From: Rhizobiales bacterium GAS188
GTDB lineage: Bacteria > Pseudomonadota > Alphaproteobacteria > Rhizobiales > Beijerinckiaceae
Direction of reading: 5' to 3'
DNA: 64,000 nucleotides
Assembly (NCBI GenBank): GCA_900104855.1
Contig: FNSS01000001.1
Span: forward strand, 7,573,001 to 7,637,000
Shown piece after piece: positions 18,433 to 27,203 of this stretch. The notes under the pieces are model-generated. The model ran no database searches. It was not told the origin of the DNA and saw only the letters and a program-made list of their open reading frames with translations. The first letter of the stretch is position 1. Each line of letters begins with the position of its first letter. A program made the position numbers and the translations under genes.

Positions 18433-19515
18433 TCAGTCAAGCCCCTTTTCCGAGAGGAACTTGGACATGAGGTCGGCGATCTCGACGTTGTTGAGGTCGG
18501 AAAAGGCGAAGTGCGTGTTGCCCCGGATGCCGATGTCCGGCAGGTGCAACAGGGTCACATTGCCGCCGTGCTTGTTGACGGTGTCTCGCCAAAACCGCGC
18601 CATTTCAAGTCGTGCGCGCCAGCTATCCTGGGCGGGCAAATCCACCGGGCGATCGGGAATATTGTCGCCGTAGATGACGAGAATGGGGATGCGCGTCAGG
18701 GCCATGAATTGTGACATGGGGACGGCCGTGCCCTCTACCGTGTCGAACGCGCTTGGGATTGGGGAAGGCACTTCGCCCTCGGGAAAGACGAAGCTGCTGC
18801 CCGGCTCGAAGGCCACAATCGCCTTGACGTTCTCGCTCTTGATGGCTGTCAGCCAACCGGGGCCGCCGCCCTGCGAATGCGTGAACAGGATGCCGGGGCC
18901 GATCTTCTTGAACAGCGCGGCTACAGCGTCCGAAACGACGTTCATGTCGAACGGCCCGGTATTCGGTGTCATCGCGCGGAAGAACTGATCCAGCGTGCCC
19001 GGATCACAGGAAAACTGGACATGGGGAAAGCAGCTCGGCCAAAGGCCGACCCGGAACTGGTTGAACCAAAGTTGCTCGTCAGGCACCGGCTTGACGGTCA
19101 TCTCGACCACGCTGCGGCCGGCGTCGCCACGGCGCGGTTGGTCGATGAGGTAAGTGGCGAAGCGGCGCCGCAGAAAGATATTCTGGAATCCCTCGCGACC
19201 GTCTGGCGTCGTTTCCCAGGTCTTGGTGAACTGGCCGGCGCCATGCCACATGACGATCGGGTATTTCCGCGAGTTCAATGGGATCTGGTAGAAGGCATAG
19301 GCGTGGTCGCCGTGATAGGTCTGTCCGGCGGGCTCCATAGGCTTCTTCGGATCGAAGGCGCCCGGCGCAGTCGCGATCTTCCCGCCAACGGCAAAGCTGC
19401 CTTGCTCCTGAATGACCAAAGGCTCTGGCTTGGTCGGCTGCTGCGCCAAGGCCGCAGGTAGCGCGAATAGGCCGACAGTGGCCAGCGATGCGATTAAGAA
19501 GGATTGGCGATTCAC
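18433..19515 (-). CDS. Exported alpha/beta-hydrolase
   Basis: A 360-residue hydrolase with a signal peptide (MNRQSFLIASLATVGLFALPAALAQ). The nucleophile elbow is THSQGGG; an Asp in VIYGDNIPD and a His in GNTHFAF can complete the triad. The WHGAGQFTKTWET segment resembles large secreted esterases that act on bulky or steroidal esters. It is the first gene of the leftward set that includes the small ORF, the CMD protein, the cupin, P460 and DUF4405. All but DUF4405, and possibly the broken small ORF, carry export signals, so the pathway runs in the periplasm. Confidence 0.85.
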   Translation of the reverse strand: MNRQSFLIASLATVGLFALPAALAQQPTKPEPLVIQEQGSFAVGGKIATAPGAFDPKKPMEPAGQTYHGDHAYAFYQIPLNSRKYPIVMWHGAGQFTKTWETTPDGREGFQNIFLRRRFATYLIDQPRRGDAGRSVVEMTVKPVPDEQLWFNQFRVGLWPSCFPHVQFSCDPGTLDQFFRAMTPNTGPFDMNVVSDAVAALFKKIGPGILFTHSQGGGPGWLTAIKSENVKAIVAFEPGSSFVFPEGEVPSPIPSAFDTVEGTAVPMSQFMALTRIPILVIYGDNIPDRPVDLPAQDSWRARLEMARFWRDTVNKHGGNVTLLHLPDIGIRGNTHFAFSDLNNVEIADLMSKFLSEKGLD

Positions 19516-19570
19516 GGCGGTCGTTCCCTGCTATCCAGAGCCGACCCGAATTTAGATGCAGTCCCAGTTT

Positions 19571-19610
19571 TTGATTAGATAGCTAGATGCGCTAACGTTG
19601 ATTAGCTAAG
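19571..19610. promoter_or_regulatory. AT-rich promoter segment with GATTAG repeats
   Basis: Upstream of the hydrolase, TTGATTAGATAGCTAG (19571 on) and GATTAGCT (19600-19607) recur. GATTAGCT is the same 8-mer found at 14931-14938 before the LysR gene, so the same regulator could act at both places. The gap 19516-19753 holds no gene. Confidence 0.3.
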
Positions 19611-19753
19611 GTAATGAATAGCGTCTTCACCGAAAGTCTGCCCGCACTGAGTCCGCTCGTGCCGTCCGCTTTCTCACGCCGCTCGTCAAAAGCGGCCGTT
19701 CTGTTCACGGCCATTTTCGTCTTAGGAGCAGCAGGCCCATAACGCGTTCTTTT

Positions 19754-21411
19754 CTATCTAAAATCCCGCGCCTTCACGGCCAGCGTGTCGATATGCAAAT
19801 CGGAAACGTAGATGTCGCGGACGTTCCGCCGCTTCGGCACGCCCCTCGGATCGGCACCGCCGGCATGTTTGGCTTCGTCGCCCCGTCCAGTGGGGACGGT
19901 GAAGGCCTCGTCGTGCCCGCCGATATGACTGAGCATGGCCGTTTGATCGACCATGTGCTCGGCGATGACATGAATGACGCCGGACGCTTTCTGAACACGG
20001 CCCCGGCAGGTCATCAACTGTGAGCCAAGCACGATGCGACGCTGCTTCTCGAACTGGTTCGGCCAGACGATGAGATTGGCGATGCCGGTCTCATCCTCCA
20101 GCGTGATGAACATGACACCCTTGGCGGAGCCCGGCCGCTGGCGCACCAGCACGAGGCCGGCCACGGTCGCGCGACTGCCATCGCGGGCATCCTGCAAGGC
20201 GGTGCAGGGGATGACGCCAGCCGCGCTCAGCTCTTTACGCAGGAAAGCCAGCGGATGCGATCGAAGCGTGAGGCCGTGCGAGCGATAATCCTCGACCCCT
20301 CGCGCCCTTGCGTCATCGGCGTGAGCGGCACGGGAGCTTCAGCGACCTCTGGCAGGAATTGTCCCTCGCGGCGATCGGCATCGTCGAACAGCGGCAGCGA
20401 CGTGTCCTGCAGCGCCTTGATGGCCCAGGACGCCTCGCGACGGGAGAGGCCGAGCGAGCGGAAAGCATCGGCCCGGGGCCAGGAAGACGAGGGCGGCGAC
20501 AGGAAGGTCGGTGCGCCGGGCGAGGTCGAGGACGGACGCGTAGGGACGGTCTCCGCGGTTTTCGACCAGGCGCTGGCCATCCTTTTTGGCGAGGCTCTTG
20601 GTCATCTGCAGGCCAAGCCGGACGGCGCGGCGGGCGTCGTCACGCGGTTCGAGCGAGCAATCCCAATCCGAGCGATTCACGTCGATTGGGCGGACCTCAA
20701 CATCATGCTGACGGGCGTCTCGCACGAGCTGCGAGGGATCATAGAAGCCCATGGGTTGGGCATTGAGTATGGCGCAGCAGAAGACATCGGGGTGATGGCA
20801 CTTCATCCATGAGGAGGCATAGGCGATGAGCGCGAAGCTCGCGGCATGGCTTTCCGGGAAGCCATAGGAACCGAAGCCTTCGAGCTGTTTGAAGGTGCGC
20901 TCGGAGAATTCCTGCGAGTAGCCATTGTCGATCATGCCGGTGATCAGCTTGTCCTTGAAGTGATGGACCCCACCGGTGAACTTGAAGGTCGCCATCGAGC
21001 GGCGGAGCTGGTCGGCCTCGGTGGCCGAGAAGCCGGCGGCACCATGGCGACCTGCATTGCCTGTTCCTGGAACAGCGGCACCCCGAGCGTCTTCTCCAGC
21101 ACCTTGCGCAACTCGGGCTTGGGATATTCGACCGCCTCCTTGCCCTCGCGGCGGCGCAGATAGGGATGCACCATATCGCCCTGGATCGGGCCGGGCCGCA
21201 CGATCGCCACCTCGATGACGAGATCATAGAAGCGCTCGGGCTTCAGGCGCGGCAGCATCGACATCTGAGCGCGGCTCTCGATCTGGAAGACACCGACTGT
21301 GTCCGCCTTGCGAATCATCGCATAGGTAGCGGAGTCTTCGGCCGGGATGGTCGCGAGGTCCAGGCTTTTGCCCTTTTGCGCTTTCAGGAGATCGAAGGCG
21401 CGGCGCATGCA
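19754..21411 (-). pseudogene. dnaE2: Error-prone DNA polymerase DnaE2, C-terminal half with three frameshifts
   Basis: Four minus-strand frames join into the C-terminal half of a DnaE2 polymerase. The first has [20 protein letters not shown] and [17 protein letters not shown] (about 21411-21045). The second has [17 protein letters not shown] and [21 protein letters not shown] (about 21045-20485). The third has [17 protein letters not shown] (about 20485-20265). The fourth is the OB-fold end ETGIANLIVWPNQFEKQRR (to 19754). Frameshifts lie near 21045, 20485 and 20265. Sequence before 21411, encoding the PHP and palm N-terminal part, is missing. It is clearly non-functional and marks an old insertion or recombination event; imuA and imuB are not present. 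Confidence 0.88.
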
Positions 21412-21767
21412 GCCGAGCCGCCAAGGTTAAACGTGATTTTCCAAGGCTGCTCTGAGTGGCCGCGCGAAGCAGAAGTGATGGTCGTGGACGTCGACGAACC
21501 TTCAAAGGCGGTTTTCAAGGCTCCAGCGCCGTCAGGGGGGAAGAGAATGGCCAATCGCGGTGGGAATCTCGATCGGCTCAGCCGGCGGCAGCGTTAGTCG
21601 TTCAGTTGGACCCTTGCGGCAAGTAGGCGGCAAACTCCCCCTGAAGAGGAATGGAATAGGAGTCGGCAAGCGCCTTGATCTGAAAACCAATCGATTTGCG
21701 CAGCGCTCGCAGAGCGGACTCGAACGCTAGCCAATCAGGGTCGCGGCCATCACAGCGTGACCCGTCG
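21412..21767. other. Junction region without a recognised gene
   Basis: Between the cut end of dnaE2 and the truncated TetR gene there are two coding-like fragments: a plus-strand frame ending at 21597 and a minus-strand frame ending at 21602 (with DWLAFESALRALRKSIGFQ). Neither has a family I recognise. The region looks like debris of a rearrangement joining dnaE2 to the TetR/SDR pair. Confidence 0.4.
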
Positions 21768-22166
21768 CTAATCCCCGCAGCACGCCCGAGCGCGGCCCGG
21801 CGGTGAGCCGCAGACAACGGGGATTCGAGCAGAAATGCGCCGCCCTGAGCGAAAGTTCAGTCTTGGCACACCGAAGAGGCACATTAGGCCGTCTCGATCG
21901 AGGACTGCTTTGAAGGTTGACCGGTAAGCGGCGATAGCGTCGTCAGCAGTCTCATGCGGCCGCCGCGCAACCGCGGCGAAAAATCGGTCCGCATAACGTC
22001 GCGCAACCGCGGCAGCCATCGTGGCCTTGGTCGGAAAATGATGATGAACGCTCGCGCTCTTGATGCCGATCTCAGCGGCAAGGTCGCGAAAGCTGAAGCC
22101 GGCATATCCGGCGCTGCGTATATGGGCCTCCGCCAGGTCCATCAGTCGTTCGGCGGTTTCTTTCAC
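21768..22166 (-). pseudogene. TetR-family regulator, truncated in the ligand-binding domain
   Basis: The first ~100 of 132 residues are a normal TetR protein, with the HTH GFSFRDLAAEIGIKSASVHH and HHFPTKATMAAAVARRYAD. After DGLMCLFGV the sequence departs from the family: the expected helices alpha-6 to alpha-9 are replaced by an Arg/Gly/Pro-rich tail. The intact relative at 25177-25764 has the same HTH and a full C-terminal domain, which makes the loss obvious. DNA binding may survive but dimerisation and ligand sensing should not. It is divergent from the SDR gene and two operator sites lie between them. Confidence 0.75.
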
Positions 22167-22183
22167 GGCCCCATCCTCTCTCT

Positions 22184-22256
22184 CTACTGATAGATAGACC
22201 TTGACGGACGAGGTTGTCCAGGGCTATTTGTGACGCATCAACCTATCGATAGGTAG
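22184..22256. promoter_or_regulatory. Two TetR operator sites, truncated-TetR/SDR promoter
   Basis: CTACTGATAGATAG at 22184-22197 and CTATCGATAGGTAG at 22243-22256; the second contains a perfect 14-bp palindrome, ACCTATCGATAGGT (22241-22254). They lie between the truncated TetR gene and the SDR gene, the second one 22 bp before the SDR ATG. The same motif recurs at 25785, 25832, 27204 and 27264. Confidence 0.75.
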
Positions 22257-22277
22257 ATATGCAAATGGAGAGAAACT

Positions 22278-23051
22278 ATGCGGTTCCAAGACAAGATTGC
22301 GATCGTTACCGGTGGTGGTTCGGGCATGGGTAAGGAGGTTGCGACCCGCTTCGTCGCCGAGGGCGGTTCGGTTGTTATCAACGGCCGCAATGGCCCGAAG
22401 GCCGAGGCGGCTGCCCATGAGATCGACCCGACGGGGACGCGCGTTGCCGTCTATGTGGGCGACATCTCGCTGCCGGCCACCGGCGAAGCTCTCGTGAAGA
22501 CGGCGCTCGACCGCTTCGGCCGCCTCGATGTGCTGTTCAACAATGCCGGCATCTTCGCGCCGAAGCCCTTCCTCGAGGTGACCGAAGTCGAATTCGATCG
22601 TTTTCTCGACAACATCCTCAAGAGCGCCTTCTTCACCGCTCAGGCTACCGCGAAGGCCATGAAGGCCGCGGGCCGCGGCGGCGCGATCGTACAGACCGGC
22701 TCCATGTGGGCCCTGCAAGCGATCGGCGCCACGCCGTCCTCAGCCTATTCAGCGGCGAAGGCAGGCGTACACGCCCTGGTCAAGAATCTCGCCATCGAGC
22801 TGGCGCCGGACAAGATCCGCGTGAATGCGATCGCACCAGCGGTGATCGAGACGCCCGTCTACGACACCTTCCTAACGCCCGAGCAGGTCAAGGCTGTGCT
22901 GCCGACCTTCAAAGCGCTCCATCCGCTCGGCCGAAACGGCCAGGTGGCAGACGTGGCGGAAGCGCTGCTGTTCCTCGCGTCAGACCAGGCGAGCTTCATC
23001 ACCGGAGTTGTGCTGCCCGTCGACGGCGGCGTGATGGCCGGCCGTCAGTAA
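22278..23051 (+). CDS. Classical short-chain dehydrogenase/reductase
   Basis: A 257-residue classical SDR: cofactor turn TGGGSGMG (residues ~12-19), NNAG, the active-site pair YSAAK, and a C-terminal FITGVVLPVDGGVMAG. The arginine and asparagine just after the second beta strand (NGRNGPKAEA) suggest NADP(H) preference. There is no signal peptide. It is the first gene rightwards from the double operator and is followed at 102 bp by an Old Yellow Enzyme gene, so the two are probably co-induced when the TetR protein releases DNA. Confidence 0.92.
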   Translation: MRFQDKIAIVTGGGSGMGKEVATRFVAEGGSVVINGRNGPKAEAAAHEIDPTGTRVAVYVGDISLPATGEALVKTALDRFGRLDVLFNNAGIFAPKPFLEVTEVEFDRFLDNILKSAFFTAQATAKAMKAAGRGGAIVQTGSMWALQAIGATPSSAYSAAKAGVHALVKNLAIELAPDKIRVNAIAPAVIETPVYDTFLTPEQVKAVLPTFKALHPLGRNGQVADVAEALLFLASDQASFITGVVLPVDGGVMAGRQ

Positions 23052-23153
23052 GCAGCGGAAACTCAGTCGTATCACTCAGGACACGGTGACAGGGGCCGCG
23101 CCCAGCATCACCGAGTACGCCGCGGCCTGCCTCTTCCCCAAGGAGAATCTAAG

Positions 23154-24299
23154 ATGGACGCGCGCGCCCACAACAAGCTCTTCGTCCCCGTCCAGGTCGG
23201 GGCGATCACACTCAAGCATCGCGTGGTGATGCCGCCCTTGAGCCGTCTCCGTGCCGAGTGGCCGAGTGGCGTGCCCAGCGATCTCAATGTGGAGTATTAT
23301 AGCCAGCGCGCATCGGATGGCGGGCTCATCTTTACGGAGGCGACCGCCGTCTCGCCGTCAGCGCGGGGATACCGGGGCGCTCCCGGAATCTATAGCGACG
23401 AGCAGGTCACAGGCTGGCGGCGCATCACGGAGGCGGTGCACGCCAAGGGCGGCTACATCTTCGTCCAGCTCTGGCACGCCGGCCGCACGACCCATATCGC
23501 GGTGACCGGTGAGGAGCCTGTCACTGCCTCAGTCGATCCGACCTATTGGGCAGATCCGAGCATTCTCGTTGTCACTCCAGACGGCTTTTCGCAGCCGTCG
23601 CCGCACCGGGCGCTGGAAACGGCCGAGATTGCCGGCATCATCGAGCAATACCGCGCCGCTGCTCTCAACGCGAAGAAGGCCGGCTTCGACGGCGTGGAGC
23701 TCATGGCCGCCAACGGCCATCTGATCGACCAGTTCCTCCAGGACAACAGCAACAAGCGAACCGACCGATATGGCGGCACGATCGAGAACCGCGCCCGCCT
23801 CCTTTTCGAGGTCGTCGAAGCGCTCGTTAGCGTCTGGGGTGCCGGTCGCGTGGGCGTCCGAATTGCGCCGAGCGGCACCTTCAACGGCATGGCCGACAGT
23901 AACCCGCGCGCTCTATTCCGCTACGTCGCAGAGCGGCTCAACGATTTCGAGTTGGCCTATCTCCACGTCATCGAGCCCCGGATCAAGGGTGGCGAATTGA
24001 TCGCCGAAGGGCAGGGTCCAGTTGCCGCGCAGGAGCTGAGCAAGGTCTTCCGCGGCCCGATCATCGCCGCGGGTGGGTTTGAACCCGATACGGCGGAGGC
24101 TACGGTGGCTAACGGCGACGCCAGCTTGATCGCGTTCGGCCGCCAGTTCATCGCGAATCCGGACCTGCCGAAGCGCATCGAGCTCGGTCTGCCGCTCAAT
24201 CGCTACGACCGGAGCACCTTCTACGGCTTCGATGCGCACGGATACACCGACTACCCCACCTACGAGGCGAGTGAATTCGCTCAGGCGGCTGTTGCCTGA
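23154..24299 (+). CDS. Old Yellow Enzyme family flavoprotein with an altered active-site histidine
   Basis: A 381-residue NemA/XenB-like protein with HRVVMPPLSRLRAEWPSGVP, the FMN-binding NKRTDRYGGTIENRARL and the C-terminal IAFGRQFIANPDLPKRIE. The catalytic substrate-binding motif, normally His-x-x-Asn or His-x-x-His followed by Gly-Tyr, reads ELMAANGHLIDQF: the first His is replaced by Met while Asn is kept and Tyr is His. The codon is ATG, so a single-base error is not enough to explain it from CAC/CAT. Flavin binding looks intact; substrate orientation should differ. It lies in the TetR-controlled rightward unit. Confidence 0.9.
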   Translation: MDARAHNKLFVPVQVGAITLKHRVVMPPLSRLRAEWPSGVPSDLNVEYYSQRASDGGLIFTEATAVSPSARGYRGAPGIYSDEQVTGWRRITEAVHAKGGYIFVQLWHAGRTTHIAVTGEEPVTASVDPTYWADPSILVVTPDGFSQPSPHRALETAEIAGIIEQYRAAALNAKKAGFDGVELMAANGHLIDQFLQDNSNKRTDRYGGTIENRARLLFEVVEALVSVWGAGRVGVRIAPSGTFNGMADSNPRALFRYVAERLNDFELAYLHVIEPRIKGGELIAEGQGPVAAQELSKVFRGPIIAAGGFEPDTAEATVANGDASLIAFGRQFIANPDLPKRIELGLPLNRYDRSTFYGFDAHGYTDYPTYEASEFAQAAVA

Positions 24300-24400
24300 G
24301 TCGCAGCGAGAAGATCCTAGCCCGGTCGCCGTCTCTGACTGGGACCTTCACTTCCAGTCTTTAGAATTCCGCGAGCGGACCAAACGGAGGGAAGAACTCC

Positions 24401-24910
24401 ATGTACTACCACGCGATCTTGCAATGCACGCAGGCACTGAGGAATCTCGAGGCCTGGCTCGACAGGGCCGAGCAGCATGCTGCCGCCAAGAAGTTCGACG
24501 TCGGGGTGCTGATGATCGGCCGCCTCGTGCCCGACATGAAGCCATTCGTCTATCAGGTTCAAAGCGCATGCGACTATGCCAAGGCGGCGGCCGCCTGGCT
24601 GTCCGGACAGACGCCACCCAGGCACGAGGACAATGAGCAGACGATGGACGAGTTGCGCGCCCGCATCCGGAAGACTGTCGCGTTCGCGGAGAGCGTGCAA
24701 GAGGCGCAGTATATCGGTGCCGCCGACCGGAAGGTCAGCCTCTCCTTCGCGCCGCTCGGAAAAGTGCTTGGCGGCGAGGACTACCTGCTGCAGATGACGA
24801 TCCCGAACGTCTATTTCCATATCGCGATGGCCTACGCGATCCTCCGCCACAACGGCGTCGATATCGGCAAGATGGACTTCCTTGGTCCGATCAATTGGAT
24901 CGACGTCTGA
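24401..24910 (+). CDS. DUF1993 family protein
   Basis: A 169-residue all-alpha protein of the DUF1993 family (DinB-like helical bundle): LRNLEAWLDRAEQHAAAKKF, MIGRLVPDMKPFVYQVQSAC and the C-terminal YFHIAMAYAILRHNGVDIG are typical. Members have no established reaction. It is 101 bp after the Old Yellow Enzyme gene on the same strand and often appears next to SDR and TetR genes in related genomes, which fits a detoxification role. That function is inference. Confidence 0.8.
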   Translation: MYYHAILQCTQALRNLEAWLDRAEQHAAAKKFDVGVLMIGRLVPDMKPFVYQVQSACDYAKAAAAWLSGQTPPRHEDNEQTMDELRARIRKTVAFAESVQEAQYIGAADRKVSLSFAPLGKVLGGEDYLLQMTIPNVYFHIAMAYAILRHNGVDIGKMDFLGPINWIDV

Positions 24911-25176
24911 ATTGTCTGAAATTTCTGCTGCGCCTGTCGCCGGGGTTCGCGGAGCAGAGCTACCCGCTTGGGACGAGATCCTGACCACGAAAGCAAGTTG
25001 AGTAGGCGGCTCGCCAAGATGGTCGCCAGCCACTTCGTTAGGCTTTGCATTACGCTTGGAATTCGTCGGCAGCGGACTCGAGGCGGAACACGCTTAACAT
25101 AGCGCTTGGCCGACGGGTCTATCGGCCAAGCTCGCACCTCTACACGCTGATGGCTGCGCTTGCCGGTCAGACCGTA

Positions 25177-25764
25177 TCACTCACCCGCGGCCACCTTCGT
25201 GAGACGCTTCGTTCCCGGTTCGCGCCGGCCGTGACGATTAGCTAGAGCTACCGCTCGGTGACGCAGCAAATCGCGGGTGGCTCGGTCATATTCGGCAGTA
25301 TCGCCGAGGGCATTGGCAAGGACCAGGGCGCCCGTGATGGTCGACAGCACTTCGGCCGCTTTGTTTGGCGAGAGCCCTCCTGCGACTAGCTTGTCCTGGC
25401 ACATTTTGAAAAAGCCCTTCACTTCCTTCGCAACCTGTTCCGGCAGATCCTGCGACGCGGCGCCGAGCACGGTACAAGGGCACATGTGAGCTTCGGAGAA
25501 AGCAGTTCCTCGGAAGGCCTTCGTCCAGACTCGGATGGGATCTGGGTCTTTCTCCAGCTCCTTGTCGATCAATTCGGAAGTATATTCCGCCCAGCGGCGA
25601 ATAACGGCCGCCGCTAGATCCTCCTTTGTTGGGAAGTGGTAGTGGACGCTCGAGCTCTTGATGCCCACATCCGCGGCGATTTCCCGGAAGCTGAAGCCGC
25701 CGAAACCGCCCTGCTGCATGCGCCGTTCGGCAGCATCCATGATCGCAGTTTTGGCGTCACTCAC
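25177..25764 (-). CDS. TetR-family regulator, intact
   Basis: A 195-residue TetR protein read from a GTG at 25764 (coding strand GTGAGTGACGCC), chosen because residues before it are unlike the family. The HTH is GFSFREIAADVGIKSSSVHY with HFPTKEDLAAAVIRRW, nearly the same as in the truncated TetR upstream at 21768-22166. The ligand domain is complete, ending in ITGALVLANALGDTAEYDRA. It contains a HMCPCTVLGA segment whose two cysteines could sense electrophiles. Two operators lie in its promoter. It is the most likely master of all six sites in this region. Confidence 0.9.
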   Translation of the reverse strand: MSDAKTAIMDAAERRMQQGGFGGFSFREIAADVGIKSSSVHYHFPTKEDLAAAVIRRWAEYTSELIDKELEKDPDPIRVWTKAFRGTAFSEAHMCPCTVLGAASQDLPEQVAKEVKGFFKMCQDKLVAGGLSPNKAAEVLSTITGALVLANALGDTAEYDRATRDLLRHRAVALANRHGRREPGTKRLTKVAAGE

Positions 25765-25778
25765 GGAGTCTCTCCTAT

Positions 25779-25848
25779 GGCTATCTGTCGGTAGATAGCC
25801 CTTGCGCCTAGAAAAAACAACGGCTATCTCTCTACCAGTCGATAGAGA
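25779..25848. promoter_or_regulatory. Two TetR operator sites, TetR/monooxygenase promoter
   Basis: The first site is an 8-bp inverted repeat, GGCTATCT and AGATAGCC, separated by GTCGGT (25779-25800); it holds the core CTGTCGGTAGATAG. The second is CTACCAGTCGATAG (25832-25845), which reads CTATCGACTGGTAG on the other strand. Both fit the consensus of the regulon. The first is 15 bp from the TetR GTG. Confidence 0.7.
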
Positions 25849-25945
25849 CATGGGCGAGCGTGGCGTCGGACACGCTGCCGCTAGCGCGGAGGAGGAGGCC
25901 CTGCCGTTACCGCGGCAAGCGGCATGGCAAGCTGGGGCGGTGGTG

Positions 25946-26620
25946 ATGTTCTCAGTGATCTTCGAAGTCCATCCCAAGCAAGAGAAGTTCGACCTCTACC
26001 TCGAACTTGCGAAGGGACTGAGACCGATCCTTGAAGAGATAGACGGCTTCATCGACAACGAACGCTTCGAGAGCACGCGCCGGCCGGGCTGGATCCTGTC
26101 GCACTCGACCTGGCGTGACGAGAAATCCGTGGTGAGGTGGCGGACGGTCGGCAAGCATCACGACACCCAGCAGCGCGGCCGGGATGAGGTGTTTCAGGAC
26201 TACCATCTGCGGGTGGGCGAGATTGTGGCGGACACGGCACCGCCCGCCGGCGCGGCAATCGTCGAGCAGCGGCTCGACGAGACGGAGATCGGGCGGGCGA
26301 AATTCATGACGCTGACCGAAGTCCCGCCCGCATCAGGCATGACGGCTGCGGCGTTGCCGGATTGGCTGTCGCTTGATCGGCATCGAGCCAACGTGGTTGA
26401 CTACGACGTTTTTGCCAGCATCTACAACGCGGGGAAGCTAGCGTTGCTGGCGTCGTGGCGTGACCGGCCTTCGGCAGAGAAATTCAGCCCGCCCGCCTCT
26501 GCCGGCCTCCGCCATCGGGTCGTGCGCGTCGTCCGCGATTACGGCATGTTCGATCGACGCGAGAGTCCACAGTACTACCCGGATATCCAGACGGGGACGG
26601 CGTCGCGCGCCAATTCCTAA
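25946..26620 (+). CDS. Antibiotic biosynthesis monooxygenase (ABM)-domain protein
   Basis: A protein of 224 residues from the ATG at 25946. Its first half is a ferredoxin-like ABM domain (MFSVIFEVHPKQEKFDLYLE ... GFIDNERFESTRRPGWILSH, then STWRDEKSVVRWRTVGKHHD). The second half looks like another, more diverged ABM-like unit with KLALLASWRDRPSAEKF. Longer in-frame starts exist but would include the operator region. ABM proteins oxidise polyketide- or quinone-like compounds without cofactors, or bind heme. It is divergent from the intact TetR gene and should be controlled by it. Confidence 0.75.
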   Translation: MFSVIFEVHPKQEKFDLYLELAKGLRPILEEIDGFIDNERFESTRRPGWILSHSTWRDEKSVVRWRTVGKHHDTQQRGRDEVFQDYHLRVGEIVADTAPPAGAAIVEQRLDETEIGRAKFMTLTEVPPASGMTAAALPDWLSLDRHRANVVDYDVFASIYNAGKLALLASWRDRPSAEKFSPPASAGLRHRVVRVVRDYGMFDRRESPQYYPDIQTGTASRANS

Positions 26621-26630
26621 TCGCTGGCCA

Positions 26631-27155
26631 TCAGGTGCGGAGGGCCGCCCGCAGCTCGCCGTAGGCCTTTGCTAGCGCCTCAAGGGAGAAGGCTCTGTTG
26701 AGGCCGCTGGGGTTGGGCAGGAGCCAGGCCGTGGTACCGGCAAACCCCGCGGGATACCGGCCCCATGCGACGTCCGGCTGATCCATCATCGCCAAGAAGG
26801 CGCGCTTGCCGAGAAAGGCGACCGAGCGGGGGGCGTAGCGACGCACCTTAGTTTCGAAGCCCGGCCGCGCCTTCCGGAATTCGTCCGGCTGCACATCGAT
26901 GGCACGCCTTGTTGGCCGGTCTACGACGGCCGTCAGCCCGCATCGGTACTCGAGAAGGCGCCTTTCCTCGGCCGGCTGAAGGCGGACGTCGGTGAAGCCG
27001 GCGAGATGCAGCACCGTCCAGAAGCGATTACTGCGGCTCGAGAAGTTGTGACTGGCGACCGCGGCGGTCATCGCCGGGTTCATGCCGCAGAAGATCACGT
27101 CGAGATCGCGCGCAAGAATGTCCGGTTCATACGAGTTCAAATCCGATCCCTTCAT
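26631..27155 (-). CDS. mug: G/U mismatch-specific uracil-DNA glycosylase, Mug type
   Basis: A 174-residue glycosylase of the Mug/TDG branch. The catalytic-loop motif is CGMNPAMTAA, where the Asn of GINPG is retained as GMNPA, and the DNA-intercalation motif is NPSGLNRAFS. SNRFWTVLHLAGFT is also typical. It removes uracil, and some modified bases, opposite guanine. It converges with the monooxygenase gene (10 bp apart) and is divergent from the PEP-mutase-family gene; the shared promoter carries two TetR operators, so it may belong to the same stress regulon. Start at 27155 is uncertain by a few codons. Confidence 0.85.
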   Translation of the reverse strand: MKGSDLNSYEPDILARDLDVIFCGMNPAMTAAVASHNFSSRSNRFWTVLHLAGFTDVRLQPAEERRLLEYRCGLTAVVDRPTRRAIDVQPDEFRKARPGFETKVRRYAPRSVAFLGKRAFLAMMDQPDVAWGRYPAGFAGTTAWLLPNPSGLNRAFSLEALAKAYGELRAALRT

Positions 27156-27203
27156 TGCGCTCGCCGGCAGCGCTCCCTGGCGCGCGGGTTGCGTCCAGAC
27201 TGT

